Below are positions 31,605-41,027 of a DNA stretch of 64,000 bases, in pieces. This DNA comes from Achromobacter xylosoxidans (lineage in GTDB: Bacteria > Pseudomonadota > Gammaproteobacteria > Burkholderiales > Burkholderiaceae_B): positions 6,749,183-6,813,182 of the forward strand of contig NZ_LN831029.1 of the NCBI RefSeq assembly GCF_001457475.1, in the 5' to 3' direction. Position 1 is the stretch's first letter. The number at the start of each line of letters is the position of its first letter. A program made the position numbers and the translations under genes. Under the pieces are notes generated by a model. That model saw nothing but the letters and a program-made list of their open reading frames with translations, was not told the origin of the DNA and searched no databases.

Positions 31605-33520
31605 GCGGCTTGCTTGCGCGAGCCGTAGTGCAGGCGCTTCAGGTGGATGAGCAGCAGCGAGATCGCCGCCGGTGTCACGCCCGAGATGCGGCCGGCCTGG
31701 CCGATGGTCTCGGGACGGTGCGTTTTGAGCTTCTGGCGCACCTCGAATGACAGGCTGGTGACGGCGTCGTAATCGACGTCCGCCGGAATCGGCTGTTGCT
31801 CGTGGGCAATCTGCTTTTGGACTTCGTCCTGCTGGCGGGCGATGTAGCCGGCGTATTTCACCTGGATCTCGACCTGTTCGGCCAGCACCTCATCGGCGGC
31901 CACACCCGGGCCCGCCAGTAGCGTACCGTCGGTATTGCGGGCGGCCATCAAGGCTTCATAGGAAACATTGGGCCGTTTCAGCAGGTCCGCTAGTGAGTAC
32001 TCACGTTCAATTGCCTTGCCCAGCAGCGGCTCGGCCACTTCCTGCGGCAACACGCGGGGATTGACCCACGACGATTTCAAGCGTTCGACTTCGGCCGCGA
32101 CGGCGTCGCGCTTGCGGTTGAAAGCATCCCAGCGGGCATCGTCGACGATGCCGAGCTGGCGGCCGATTTCGGTCAGGCGCAGATCGGCATTGTCTTCGCG
32201 CAGGCTCAGGCGATATTCGGCGCGCGAGGTGAACATGCGGTACGGTTCGGTCACGCCACGCGTGACCAGGTCGTCCACCAGCACGCCCAGGTAGGCTTCG
32301 TCGCGACGCGGCGTCCACTGCTCGCGGTCCAGTGCCGACAAGGCGGCGTTGACTCCGGCGAGCAAGCCTTGGGCGGCGGCTTCTTCGTAGCCGGTCGTGC
32401 CGTTGATCTGGCCGGCGAAATACAGGCCGGCAATCGCCTTGGTTTCCAGGGTGCTCTTCAATCCACGTGGATCGAAGTAGTCGTACTCGATGGCGTAGCC
32501 GGGACGCAGGATGTGCGCGTTCTCCAGGCCGGGCAAGGAATGGATCAGCGCGAGCTGCACGTCGAATGGCAGGCTGGTGGAGACGCCGTTGGGATAGACC
32601 TCGTGCGTGTCCAGGCCTTCCGGTTCCAGGAAGACCTGGTGCGATTCCTTGTCCGCAAAGCGATGGATCTTGTCTTCGATCGACGGGCAGTAGCGCGGGC
32701 CGACGCCTTCGATCACGCCGCTGTACATCGGGGAACGATCCAGGCCGCCGCGGATGATGTCATGGGTCCGGGCATTGGTATGCGTGATCCAGCACGGCAG
32801 TTGCCGGGGATGCATGGCCACACTACCCATGTACGAAAACACCGGAATCGGATCCAGGTCACCGGGCTGTTCTTCCAGAATGCCGTAGTTGATGCTGCGA
32901 CCGTCGATGCGCGGCGGCGTGCCGGTCTTCAAGCGACCTTGCGGCAACTGCAATTCCTTCAAGCGCTGGCCCAGGGAAATCGCGGGCGGATCACCGGCTC
33001 GGCCGCCCGAATAGTTCTGCAGGCCCACATGGATCAAGCCATTCAGGAACGTACCGGCTGTCAGCACCACCGTCTTTGCCCGGAACTTCAATCCGACCTG
33101 GGTCACGGCGCCAACCACGCGATCGCCCTCCACCATCAGGTCTTCCACCGCTTGCTGGAACAACCAGAGGTTCGGCTGGTTTTCCAGGCGGCCACGGATG
33201 GCCTTGCGGTACAGCACCCGGTCGGCCTGGGCGCGGGTAGCGCGCACAGCCGGCCCCTTCGAGCCGTTCAAGATACGGAATTGAATCCCCGCCTCGTCCG
33301 TCGCCAGCGCCATGGCACCGCCTAGGGCATCGACTTCTTTGACGAGATGGCCCTTGCCGATCCCACCGATGGAGGGATTGCAGGACATTTGGCCTAGGGT
33401 CTCGATGTTGTGGGTCAGCAGCAGCGTCTGGGCACCAGTACGCGCCGCAGCCAGCGCCGCTTCGGTACCGGCGTGACCGCCACCGACGACGATGACATCG
33501 AATTCGCGGGGATAATCCAT
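31601..33520 (-). CDS. mnmG: tRNA U34 carboxymethylaminomethyl synthesis enzyme MnmG
   Basis: FAD-dependent partner of MnmE in building cmnm5U34 at the tRNA wobble position. 639 residues from [20 protein letters not shown]. Dinucleotide-binding [17 protein letters not shown], the conserved [20 protein letters not shown] and [20 protein letters not shown] motifs, and the C-terminal MnmE-binding helical domain are present. It is the first gene of the mnmG-rsmG-par unit and borders the putative origin. Its MnmE partner is encoded 15 kb away at 48.3 kb. Confidence 0.97.
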   Translation of the reverse strand: MDYPREFDVIVVGGGHAGTEAALAAARTGAQTLLLTHNIETLGQMSCNPSIGGIGKGHLVKEVDALGGAMALATDEAGIQFRILNGSKGPAVRATRAQADRVLYRKAIRGRLENQPNLWLFQQAVEDLMVEGDRVVGAVTQVGLKFRAKTVVLTAGTFLNGLIHVGLQNYSGGRAGDPPAISLGQRLKELQLPQGRLKTGTPPRIDGRSINYGILEEQPGDLDPIPVFSYMGSVAMHPRQLPCWITHTNARTHDIIRGGLDRSPMYSGVIEGVGPRYCPSIEDKIHRFADKESHQVFLEPEGLDTHEVYPNGVSTSLPFDVQLALIHSLPGLENAHILRPGYAIEYDYFDPRGLKSTLETKAIAGLYFAGQINGTTGYEEAAAQGLLAGVNAALSALDREQWTPRRDEAYLGVLVDDLVTRGVTEPYRMFTSRAEYRLSLREDNADLRLTEIGRQLGIVDDARWDAFNRKRDAVAAEVERLKSSWVNPRVLPQEVAEPLLGKAIEREYSLADLLKRPNVSYEALMAARNTDGTLLAGPGVAADEVLAEQVEIQVKYAGYIARQQDEVQKQIAHEQQPIPADVDYDAVTSLSFEVRQKLKTHRPETIGQAGRISGVTPAAISLLLIHLKRLHYGSRKQAA

Positions 33521-33550
33521 GATGGGGAGATAAGAGAGCGTTCGGTGCTC

Positions 33551-33579
33551 ATTATAGAGGCAGGGTGGGCATGTTTCAC
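33551..33579 (-). promoter_or_regulatory. Promoter of the mnmG-rsmG-parA-parB unit, overlapped by parS
   Basis: On the minus strand a perfect TATAAT (33556-33551), a 17-bp spacer, and GTGAAA (33579-33574) as a four-of-six -35 element that lies within the first perfect parS site. The -10 is 31 bp from the mnmG ATG. ParB bound at parS would cover the -35, which suggests autoregulation (inference). Confidence 0.65.
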
Positions 33580-33587
33580 GTGAAACA
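33572..33587. promoter_or_regulatory. parS: parS site 1 (perfect)
   Basis: TGTTTCACGTGAAACA, identical to the canonical chromosomal parS. It overlaps the -35 of the mnmG promoter. Confidence 0.97.
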
Positions 33588-33698
33588 TGGTTGGACTGGG
33601 CAAAGCCAACCTCGAAGGGACTGGGTTTTGCAAATTGGCAACGCGCCTAAGGCTGACGGCGTTTGAATATGTCGGCATTTGCCGGTGTTTCGGTTCGA

Positions 33699-33714
33699 TG
33701 TTTCACGTGAAACA
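33699..33714. promoter_or_regulatory. parS: parS site 2 (perfect)
   Basis: TGTTTCACGTGAAACA, 127 bp from site 1, a full 16-of-16 match. Confidence 0.97.
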
Positions 33715-33870
33715 CCACTCCTGACGGAGCAGGCTATGCCTCGCATAAAGGGTGAATAGAAGATTGGCGTGCAGTGTCCAATACAGTTCACCTTTCCGGT
33801 CATACCTCTAGGAACTCACTCTGAGGTCCGTCTACGGTCGAACTCACCAGTCGTCTCTATGCCGTGGTGA

Positions 33871-33886
33871 CGTTTCACGTGGAACA
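33871..33886. promoter_or_regulatory. parS: parS-like site 3
   Basis: CGTTTCACGTGGAACA, 14 of 16 matches to parS, differing at positions 1 and 12. Confidence 0.85.
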
Positions 33887-33985
33887 TTGCATGCCCCACA
33901 TCTGCAATCACGCGTGCGAACGCCCCTTCACCGCGGCCCTTCCATCGGCACGTCGTATCGACCCCTGCCATGCCTTCGCCCTTAC

Positions 33986-34001
33986 TGTTTCACGTGGAAC
34001 A
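33986..34001. promoter_or_regulatory. parS: parS-like site 4
   Basis: TGTTTCACGTGGAACA, 15 of 16 matches; same G substitution at position 12 as sites 3 and 8. Confidence 0.9.
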
Positions 34002-34179
34002 TCGAGCTCCACAGCTGGAACGCTAATATGAGGCGGGCTGTCGTCCCTTTCCTGAAGTCATTGACGCCCGTTCTTTGCATCTACGCGCCGCACAACATGC
34101 GGAGAGCATGGGCAAACCGCCATCTTTTCTACTGTGCGTCGCATCTATAGAAAGCCAAATTATGCTTTCCGTCTGCAGG

Positions 34180-34195
34180 TGTTCCACGTGAAACA
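34180..34195. promoter_or_regulatory. parS: parS-like site 5
   Basis: TGTTCCACGTGAAACA, 15 of 16 matches. It is the mirror image of site 4, so the same variant sits in opposite orientation. Confidence 0.9.
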
Positions 34196-34314
34196 TCAAA
34201 GCCACTTGCCTAGTGCGCCCTCGAACAACGGCATCGCCTGCCCACCCGGTCGACCGGCGACTTCCGACGCCTGCAGATGGATGCGTCGATATCCACGGAT
34301 GACAGCCTGACTTC

Positions 34315-34330
34315 GGTTTCACGTGAAACC
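34315..34330. promoter_or_regulatory. parS: parS-like site 6
   Basis: GGTTTCACGTGAAACC, a perfect palindrome with both outer bases changed, 14 of 16. It is next to an A-rich tract starting at 34340. Confidence 0.85.
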
Positions 34331-34396
34331 AAATCAGCAAAAAAAGTGATTTACTAGCCCTTACCCTACCCCTACCCCGCGAAAACAGAATTTTTC

Positions 34397-34412
34397 CGTT
34401 TCACGTGAAGTT
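34397..34412. promoter_or_regulatory. Degenerate parS-like site 7
   Basis: CGTTTCACGTGAAGTT keeps the left half and the central CACGTG but loses the right end (12 of 16). Possibly a decayed or weak site. Confidence 0.55.
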
Positions 34413-34775
34413 CTTTCCCGGCGGCAAGTGTAGGAGCATCAAGCCATGCCTTCCCAAACCTGCCCCGTCGACTATCAAATGAATGTCACCCGTCATTCAG
34501 CTGAAACATAGAAGTCCTAGGACCAACTTGTCACACCGGCTCGATAATACTTACGGGGCACCGGGCAGCGACAAAGTGTATGGCACGCTTCGCAGCGGCA
34601 TCAGAAACAAACACTCGAGGCGAAGAGATTCTGTCGCCGCGATCAATGCGTGTTTGCGTCGCCGAAATCCATATCGGGTAGATCGTCGCGAACTCAATGC
34701 AGAAAAAGCGATGCCGGCGGAGTCCCAGGCTCTCATACGGCGACTTATCCACCAAGCCATCCACATCAGCGCGGC

Positions 34776-34791
34776 GGTTTCACGTGGAACA
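34776..34791. promoter_or_regulatory. parS: parS-like site 8
   Basis: GGTTTCACGTGGAACA, 14 of 16. It is flanked by 8-of-9 DnaA boxes at 34745-34753 and 34796-34804, so partition and initiator sites interleave here. Confidence 0.85.
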
Positions 34792-35020
34792 ACTCTGGGG
34801 ATAAGTCGCCTGCAAAGTCGGCGGAAAGATGCGGGAGGGGTGCCATGCGACTGCGCACTCTTGCGTTGGAGAACAAATACCCAGAATCGGGAAAACGCAC
34901 AAATCCGCAATGAAAGCGAGGAAATCCGCGCTTCAGGTAACGCCCTTCCATTCCCATAAGAACTGACTTCGCCCACCGGGCCCTAACCTTGTGCGACATG
35001 CGCATTCCGGTGGACAAAAA

Positions 35021-35029
35021 TGTGGATAA
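35021..35029. promoter_or_regulatory. Perfect DnaA box in oriC region
   Basis: TGTGGATAA, the reverse complement of the consensus TTATCCACA. Confidence 0.8.
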
Positions 35030-35861
35030 GCTTCGACTATCGATCCGATAAGCAAGCCTCGCAGCCAGGTCACGACATTCCAGATCGGCCGGCCCAGGTA
35101 GTCAGACCTGCCCACCTCTCGACCGCAAGCGCGGGAACTTCGATTCTCTTCGCCAGTCCAACCGCCGCGCCTGACCATCACCTTGTCCACAGACTCTTAT
35201 GTGTCGGTCGGCCACCACCCTTTGTGCATAACTCCCAAAGCCAATGGATGGGCGGACAATCATCTTGCTCCTCGCCGGTCCTTTGCGCCATCATCCTTTC
35301 GGCCGAGGCACGGACGCCCGCCGGCAATGTGGACCGCAGGTTGTGGAAAAGTCGCTTGCCGATTCGCGCCGTGAAATTCCTTCACATGAAGTCCGCCGCG
35401 GTCCTTCAAGACGCGCGGCAATCCAGTGTCCATGACATCAGACGTCGCGCGGCGGGCGCCTTCCCCCTTCGGCAAAGAGCCGCTATCCCCATTTCTATCC
35501 ACAGGTTGAACGCTCGCCTTTTGGCTAATCCAGGCATCATTCTGTGCATAACCGGGATGGGGATATCTTTGTGAACAACCGTGCCTGGAAACGGCAAAAA
35601 TGCCGTTCCTGGTGAAAAGCCGTCTCGTCCGGCTGCGGGAGAATGGCCGGCGGCGGCATTGAAAAAAAGGCGTAAATGCCTGGTTTTCCTGGGGAAATGC
35701 GTTATTTCCCCCTGCATGCCCTTGGGGAAAGAGTGCTGCCAGCCCGCGGCCGATGGCGGTAGGACAACACCATGGATTCAACCCAAAAATGTGCAAAACC
35801 ATTATTCCGAACGCGCCGTTGCTTCATTACTGCGCAACGAATTGCTCATGCCCGAAAATAA

Positions 35862-35882
35862 TTATCCACAAACTTATCCAAA
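35862..35882. promoter_or_regulatory. Tandem DnaA boxes beside an AT-rich stretch
   Basis: TTATCCACA (35862-35870, perfect) followed three bases later by TTATCCAAA (35874-35882, 8 of 9), same orientation, inside the most AT-rich part of the region (35851-35915). This pair plus AT-rich DNA is the best candidate for the DnaA loading and unwinding site. Confidence 0.7.
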
Positions 35883-35944
35883 GGCCGAGAATATGTTAGT
35901 GATTACTAACTGTCTCTATGCAGTGCGTGAGAATGCGCCGCGGC

Positions 35945-35988
35945 CCCAAAGAAACAACGCCCCAGACCGCGAGGTTCTGGGGCGTTGT
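35945..35988 (-). terminator. Rho-independent terminator of the cold-shock gene
   Basis: On the minus strand ACAACGCCCCAGA and TCTGGGGCGTTGT form a 13-bp stem around ACCTCGCGG, followed by TTCTTTGG. It lies 43 bp after the cold-shock stop and insulates the origin region from incoming transcription. Confidence 0.8.
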
Positions 35989-36031
35989 AGCCAGGCCTGG
36001 CCTGGCACACGGGAAATTGGGATTTCCCGAT

Positions 36032-36238
36032 TTAGAGCGGGCGAATTTCGGCCGCTTGAGGTCCTTTCGGACCATCCTTGACTTCGAATTCGACTTCCTG
36101 GCCTTCGTTCAGGCTGCGATAGCCGCGGCCCTGGATGGCGGAAAAGTGTGCGAAAACATCGGTACCGCCGGCGTCCGGCGTAATGAAACCGTAACCCTTG
36201 TCAGCGTTGAACCACTTAACTTTGCCCTTCTGAGCCAT
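36032..36238 (-). CDS. Cold-shock-domain RNA chaperone (CspA family)
   Basis: 68-residue nucleic-acid-binding beta barrel. RNP1 KGYGFITP and RNP2 VFAHFSAI are intact within [20 protein letters not shown] onward. It melts RNA structure and aids growth at low temperature or in stress. The 231-bp gap to the next upstream gene would give the long 5' untranslated leader common in csp mRNAs. Several csp genes are usual in these genomes, so a specific number cannot be assigned. It borders the origin region and reads toward it. Confidence 0.95.
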   Translation of the reverse strand: MAQKGKVKWFNADKGYGFITPDAGGTDVFAHFSAIQGRGYRSLNEGQEVEFEVKDGPKGPQAAEIRPL

Positions 36239-36469
36239 TTTCCTAGCGTCCTGTAATTAACGAGATGCAATGAATCAAGGACGCCGTGAGAACTGAACGA
36301 CCGGTAGGGATACCTGCGTTGCTGCTGCGTTCTCGCTTGCCGCAAAAGCGGCAGACAAGTCCGCGCGCTGCTTGAATCAACTGCGGAAACCAGCATACTC
36401 ATCCAGCATTACAGACTCATATAGTTGTTTTCCCCAATGTCGTATTTTTCTGACTGGAACCCAATACCG

Positions 36470-37528
36470 CTACGCGGAATTTGCGTTGCGACGCGCCAGG
36501 AACGCGTACATCGGGCCGGTGACCAGCACGACGAACACCATGCGGGTCACATGGAACGCAGTCACCACGGGCACGCCCAGCTGCAGCACCTTGGCAGTGA
36601 TGGCCATCTCGGCGATTCCCCCCGGCGTGGTGCCCAGGATGAGCGTCGGTATCGGCGCCGCCGACCATAGCGACAACAAGGCGCCCAGGCCGAACGCCAA
36701 GGCCAGCGCCACCACGGTGAAAGCCGCCACCACCGCGATGAAGCGCGGCGCGGCACGAAAGAAGTCCGGCCGATAACGATCACCCAGCGACCAACCGATA
36801 AGCAACTGGCCGACCTTCGGCACGTAATCGGGCAAGGCGGAAAGCTCGATGCCGCATGCAGTCAGAGTCATCGCCGCCAGCATCGGTCCCAATACCCAGG
36901 GATTGGGCCAGCGCAGTTTCATGAAGCACAGCCCCCCCACGCAGGTCAGCGCAACCAGCGCTGCCAGCCCGCCAGCGTGCACCGTACGCGGACCCGGCAC
37001 CGTCGGATCCAGGCCCGCCACGCCCCACCACTGGAAGATGAACGGCACGGTCACCACCACCAGCAGCACGCGCACACTGTGCGCGGTCGCCACGCGGTCG
37101 ATACGGGCACCGTGGCGTTCGGCCAGGCTGGCCATTTCGCTGGCACCGCCAATAGCCGAAGCAAACCACGCGGTCTTGAAATCGACGTCGGTATAGCGCC
37201 GCAACAGCGCGGTGCCGATGAATGCCAGCCCCAATGCGAACAGCATGCCCACGACGATGGGACCGGCATTGGCGCCGATATGGCCGATCACCTGCGGCGT
37301 GAAATACAGGCCCAGCGAAGTGCCGATCACCCATTGGCCGGCATTGCGCGCCGGCCGCGGGCACACCGTTGCCCCGCCCGCGATCCGCACCGCCGCGGTA
37401 AGCAGCAACGCGCCCAGCATCCACGGCAGCGGCAGATGCGCCCACACCGCCAGCAACGCGCCGGCCAGTGCAATCGCCAAACCGCCCGCCACCCTCCACA
37501 ACATGTTCCGAAACACGATACCGCCCAC
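36470..37528 (-). CDS. AbrB-family membrane protein
   Basis: Polytopic inner-membrane protein of 352 residues with about ten hydrophobic segments arranged as two similar halves (LPLPWMLGALLLTAAVRIAG in the first, WPNPWVLGPMLAAMTLTACG in the second). This is the duplicated motif of the E. coli AbrB-like family, sometimes mislabelled ammonia monooxygenase. Transport function is unproven. The frame starts at GTG 37528 without a clear ribosome-binding site; an ATG at 37504 is the alternative. Divergent from the aminotransferase gene. Confidence 0.85.
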   Translation of the reverse strand: MGGIVFRNMLWRVAGGLAIALAGALLAVWAHLPLPWMLGALLLTAAVRIAGGATVCPRPARNAGQWVIGTSLGLYFTPQVIGHIGANAGPIVVGMLFALGLAFIGTALLRRYTDVDFKTAWFASAIGGASEMASLAERHGARIDRVATAHSVRVLLVVVTVPFIFQWWGVAGLDPTVPGPRTVHAGGLAALVALTCVGGLCFMKLRWPNPWVLGPMLAAMTLTACGIELSALPDYVPKVGQLLIGWSLGDRYRPDFFRAAPRFIAVVAAFTVVALALAFGLGALLSLWSAAPIPTLILGTTPGGIAEMAITAKVLQLGVPVVTAFHVTRMVFVVLVTGPMYAFLARRNANSA

Positions 37529-37618
37529 GCCATAAGCTCATGAGAATCCCGAATTATGAGTTAGTGGGATACTTACGAAAACTCTTGCGCACACCCAGCG
37601 TTCCTTTTCGCGTCCACC

Positions 37619-38785
37619 ATGATCCGATCCAAACTTCCCGACGTCGGCACCACCATCTTCACCGTCATGAGCCGCCTGGCCATCGAGCACAAGGCCATCA
37701 ACCTGGGCCAGGGCTTTCCGGACTTCGATCCCGATCCCGCGCTCTGCGCGCTGGTCAGCAAGGCCATGGCCGACGGCCACAACCAGTACCCTTACATGCC
37801 CGGCGTGGCGCCGCTGCGCGAGGCCATCGCCGCCAAGACGCAGTCGCTGTACGGCCGCGCCTACGATCCCGAAACCGAGATCACCGTCACCAGCGGCGCC
37901 ACCGAAGCGCTGATGGCCACCGTGCTGGCCGCGGTCGGCAGCGGCGACGAAGTGGTCGTCATCGAGCCCTGCTACGACTCCTACCTGCCGGCCATCCGCC
38001 TTGCCGGCGGCACCGCGGTGCCGGTGCCGCTGCGCGCGCCCACCTCGGACGATCCGTACTACCGCATCGATTGGCAACGCGTGCGCGACGCCATCACTTC
38101 CAAGACCCGCCTGCTGATGCTGAACTTCCCGCACAACCCCACCGGGGCGGTGCTGGACGACAGCGACCTGGACGCGCTCGAAGCCATCGTGCGCGACACC
38201 GGCGTGCTGCTGGTGTCGGACGAGGTCTACGAACACATCGTGTTCGACGGCAAGCCGCATGCGAGCATTGCGCGCCGTCCGCTGCTGGCTGAACACGCTT
38301 TCGTGATCTCGTCGTTCGGCAAGACCTACCACACCACCGGCTGGAAAATCGGCTATTGCTGCGCGCCGCGCCAGCTCAGCGCGGAGCTGCGCAAGGTGCA
38401 CCAGTTCATGGTGTTCACCGTGCCGTCGCCGATGCAGTTCGCGCTGGCCGAGTTCATGCGCGATCCCAAGCCCTACCTGGATTTGCCAGCCTTCTACCAG
38501 GCCAAGCGCGATCGCCTCTCGCAAGGCCTGGCCAAGACGCGCTTCAAGCCGCTGCCCAGCCCGGGCACGTTCTTCCTGTTGGCGGACTACAGCGAGATAT
38601 CCAAACAGAACGAAGCGGACTTCGCGCGCGATCTGACAGTGCGGCATGGCGTGACGGTGATCCCGGTTTCCGCCTTCTATCAACGGCCCGACGCCGCCGA
38701 CTCCAACCACCGTATCGTGCGCTTCTGCTTCGCCAAGAAAGACGCGACGCTGGACGCGGCGCTGGAGCGCTTGGCGCAAGTCTGA
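37619..38785 (+). CDS. PLP aminotransferase, methionine/kynurenine type (YbdL-like)
   Basis: Class I/II aminotransferase of 388 residues. Motifs are NLGQGFPDFDPDPAL, TVTSGATEALMATVLAAVG (PLP phosphate loop), NFPHNPTGAVL (asparagine contacting PLP), VSDEVYEHIVFDG and SSFGKTYHTTGWKIGYC, whose first lysine is the Schiff-base residue. The GKTYHTTGWK signature is that of methionine-preferring YbdL/MtnE-like enzymes, so transamination of methionine or aromatic amino acids with a keto acid is expected. Single-gene unit closed by a strong terminator. Confidence 0.88.
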   Translation: MIRSKLPDVGTTIFTVMSRLAIEHKAINLGQGFPDFDPDPALCALVSKAMADGHNQYPYMPGVAPLREAIAAKTQSLYGRAYDPETEITVTSGATEALMATVLAAVGSGDEVVVIEPCYDSYLPAIRLAGGTAVPVPLRAPTSDDPYYRIDWQRVRDAITSKTRLLMLNFPHNPTGAVLDDSDLDALEAIVRDTGVLLVSDEVYEHIVFDGKPHASIARRPLLAEHAFVISSFGKTYHTTGWKIGYCCAPRQLSAELRKVHQFMVFTVPSPMQFALAEFMRDPKPYLDLPAFYQAKRDRLSQGLAKTRFKPLPSPGTFFLLADYSEISKQNEADFARDLTVRHGVTVIPVSAFYQRPDAADSNHRIVRFCFAKKDATLDAALERLAQV

Positions 38786-38810
38786 CGCCACGCGACACAC
38801 GCCGACTGGA

Positions 38811-38833
38811 AACGCCCCGCCGGGGCGTTTTTC
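38811..38833 (+). terminator. Rho-independent terminator after the aminotransferase
   Basis: AACGCCCCG and CGGGGCGTT form a near loopless stem followed by TTTCTTTT. On the other strand the stem is preceded by an A-rich run, so it may also serve tctA from the right. Confidence 0.85.
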
Positions 38834-38947
38834 TTTTCATCCGCATGTCGCCCATGAAAAAAAGGAGCGCCGCGGCGCTCCCTTGCAATGACCGGTGCCT
38901 CGGTCGCAGCCGGCCGGCCTTCGCGGACAGGCCGGCGCGCGGATCCA

Positions 38948-40474
38948 TCACACCGGTTCGGCGACTGCCTTCCTGGCCTTGCGCATACGGCGCAGGAGCT
39001 GCGGGACAATCACCACGGCGATGGCCGCGGTCCACAAGGCGATCGCGACCGGGCTGGCGAACAGCACCGACACATTGCCGTCGGTCATCGACAAGGCGCG
39101 ACGCAGGTTCTGTTCCATCATGTCGCCCAGCACCACGCCGAGCACCAGCGGCGCCATCGGCACACCGAACTTGCGCAGGAAATAGCCCAACGTGCCGATG
39201 CCTGCCACCAGCAGCAGATCGAAGGTGCCCGCGTTGATCGCATACACGCCGATGTAGCTGATGCACAGGATGCCCGGCACCATCAGCCAGCCCGGTACCG
39301 ACAGCACTTTCGAGAACAGGCGCACCATCGGCACGTTCATCACGAACAGCAGCACGTTGGCCACGAACAGCGAAGCGATCAGGCCCCACACCAGCTCCGG
39401 CTTGGAGTCGAACAGCACTGGACCCGGCGTGATGTTGTAGAGCGTCAGCGCCCCCATCATCACCGCGGTGGTGCCCGAGCCCGGCACGCCCAGCGTCAGC
39501 ATGGGCACGAACGAACCGATGGCCGACGAGGTGGCGGCGGCTTCGGGCGCCACCAGGCCGCGCATGTCGCCCTTGCCGAACTTGGCATCCGGGTCCTTGG
39601 CTTCGATGATGCGCTTTTCCTGCGAGTACGCCACGGCCGCGGCCACGCTGGCGCCGGCGCCCGGCAACACGCCGACACCGAAGCCCACCAATGCGCTGCG
39701 CACCACGCTCCACCAGGTGAACGCCAGCTCCTTCAAATTGAACAGCTTGCGGCCGCTGGGTTTGACCTCGACGCTGTGGCCCGCCATCACCTTCTCGAGC
39801 ATTTCCAGCATCTCGCTGACCGCGAACAAGGCGATCACCACGACCACGAAATCGATGCCATCGGCCAGGTGCACGGAGTCGAAGGTATAGCGGTATACGC
39901 CCGAGTTCGCATCCACGCCGATGACCGAGATCGACAGGCCGATCATTGCCGCCAGCACGCCCTTGATGGGTTGCTTGCCGAGCAGGCTGGTGAGGCAGCA
40001 GAAGGCGAAGATCATCAGCACGAAATACTCGGCCGGACCGAACGCCAATGCCCATTTGGCCAGCAGCGGCGCCAGCAGGATGATGCCCACCACCGACACG
40101 ATCGCGCCGAAGAAGGCGGACCACGCCGACAGCGACAACGCGACGTTGGCCAGGCCCTGGCGCGCCAATGGATAACCGTCCAGCGTCGTCATGATGGCGC
40201 TTGCCTCGCCCGGCACGTTGAGCAGGATCGAGGTGATGCGGCCGCCGTATTCCGCGCCCACGTACACCGCCGCCAGCAGGATCAGCGCGGTCTCGGGCGG
40301 CAGGTTCATGGCGAAGGCAATCGGGATCAGCATTGCCACGCCGTTGATCGGCCCCAGGCCCGGCAGCACGCCCACCATGGTGCCGAAGAACGAACCGATC
40401 GCGGCCACCAGAATGTTGGTCCACGAGAACGCCACGCCAAAGCCGATCGATAGATGATCGAGGATTCCGCTCAT
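38948..40474 (-). CDS. tctA: Tripartite tricarboxylate transporter large membrane subunit TctA
   Basis: Large permease, 508 residues from MSGILDHLSIGFGVAFSWTN, with about twelve membrane segments. Family hallmarks are GVLPGLGPINGVAMLIPIAF, the NVPGEASAIMTTLDGYPLAR loop and, in the second half, VGVLPGAGASVAAAVAYSQE and FVPMLTLGVPGSGTTAVMMG. The start overlaps the tctB stop (ATGA). Together with TctB and the periplasmic TctC it imports a carboxylate such as citrate, driven by ion gradient. Last gene of the leftward tctDE-CBA run. Confidence 0.95.
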   Translation of the reverse strand: MSGILDHLSIGFGVAFSWTNILVAAIGSFFGTMVGVLPGLGPINGVAMLIPIAFAMNLPPETALILLAAVYVGAEYGGRITSILLNVPGEASAIMTTLDGYPLARQGLANVALSLSAWSAFFGAIVSVVGIILLAPLLAKWALAFGPAEYFVLMIFAFCCLTSLLGKQPIKGVLAAMIGLSISVIGVDANSGVYRYTFDSVHLADGIDFVVVVIALFAVSEMLEMLEKVMAGHSVEVKPSGRKLFNLKELAFTWWSVVRSALVGFGVGVLPGAGASVAAAVAYSQEKRIIEAKDPDAKFGKGDMRGLVAPEAAATSSAIGSFVPMLTLGVPGSGTTAVMMGALTLYNITPGPVLFDSKPELVWGLIASLFVANVLLFVMNVPMVRLFSKVLSVPGWLMVPGILCISYIGVYAINAGTFDLLLVAGIGTLGYFLRKFGVPMAPLVLGVVLGDMMEQNLRRALSMTDGNVSVLFASPVAIALWTAAIAVVIVPQLLRRMRKARKAVAEPV

Positions 40475-40908
40475 ATCAGGTTCTCCAGCAGCCCGCCGGG
40501 CAGGACCACGTCCAGCACCTTGTCGAACAGCACGTAGAAGAAAGCGCTCATGACGATGCCGCCAATCGCGCACTTGACCCAGCCGCCGCCGAACAGGCGG
40601 CCGACGAAGACCGTCATCAACGCGGTGGCGATGATGAAACCCAGCCACTGGAACAGGAACGCATACGCGGCGGCGAACACCACCATCAACGCGATGCGGC
40701 CGTTGGCGCCGGCGGGGTTCGGCTCGACCGCGTTGCCGCCCTTGTAGGCCAGGCGCAGACCGCACAGGCCGATGATCAGCGCCAGCAGCAACGGGAAGGC
40801 GCGCGGGCCCACCGGTTCATAGGCGAACGGCGCTTCGATGCCCCACCCTGCCCAGGTCATGAAGGCCGCCAGCGCAAGCGCCGCGATGCCCAGGATTCGA
40901 TCGTTCAT
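40471..40908 (-). CDS. tctB: Tripartite tricarboxylate transporter small membrane subunit TctB
   Basis: Small four-span membrane protein, 145 residues from MNDRILGIAALALAAFMTWA, chosen for GGAAAG before the ATG. Hydrophobic stretches lie at about 5-22, 37-55, 75-105 and 110-130, with GPRAFPLLLALIIGLCGLRL matching the family. Coupled to tctA by a 4-bp overlap; 119 bp after tctC, a gap with GC-rich stems that may reduce expression relative to the binding protein. Confidence 0.92.
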   Translation of the reverse strand: MNDRILGIAALALAAFMTWAGWGIEAPFAYEPVGPRAFPLLLALIIGLCGLRLAYKGGNAVEPNPAGANGRIALMVVFAAAYAFLFQWLGFIIATALMTVFVGRLFGGGWVKCAIGGIVMSAFFYVLFDKVLDVVLPGGLLENLI

Positions 40909-41027
40909 GATCAGCTTTCCGTTGGTAGAAGGACCGCGCGGCGCAAGCCCGCCCCGGCCTCCGGCTGGGAGCCGGCGGCGCAAGGTGCGCGTTAACCCGC
41001 ACGCGGTCGGTAGGCAAGCCTTGCGGC

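Larger units (their letters stand above)
33521..36031. other. Putative origin of replication region (oriC plus parS cluster), no protein gene
   Basis: About 2.5 kb between mnmG and the cold-shock gene in which I see no credible protein gene: the open frames are short, overlap on both strands and lack family motifs. The mnmG-proximal half holds eight parS-like 16-mers. The other half holds perfect DnaA boxes at 35021-35029 and 35862-35870 and 8-of-9 matches at 34745, 34796, 35183, 35223, 35495, 35543 and 35874. AT-rich candidates for unwinding are 34331-34400 and 35851-35915. Flanking genes (mnmG, parAB) and the outward direction of the rpl-rpo-tuf block support an origin here. The other candidate is the rpmH-dnaA gap at the right edge. 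Confidence 0.75.

Noticed and set aside
33887..36081. Several open frames of 60-180 codons on both strands in the origin region
   Set aside because: They overlap one another, lack recognisable motifs and ribosome-binding sites, and run across parS and DnaA sites; long frames arise easily in GC-rich non-coding DNA.
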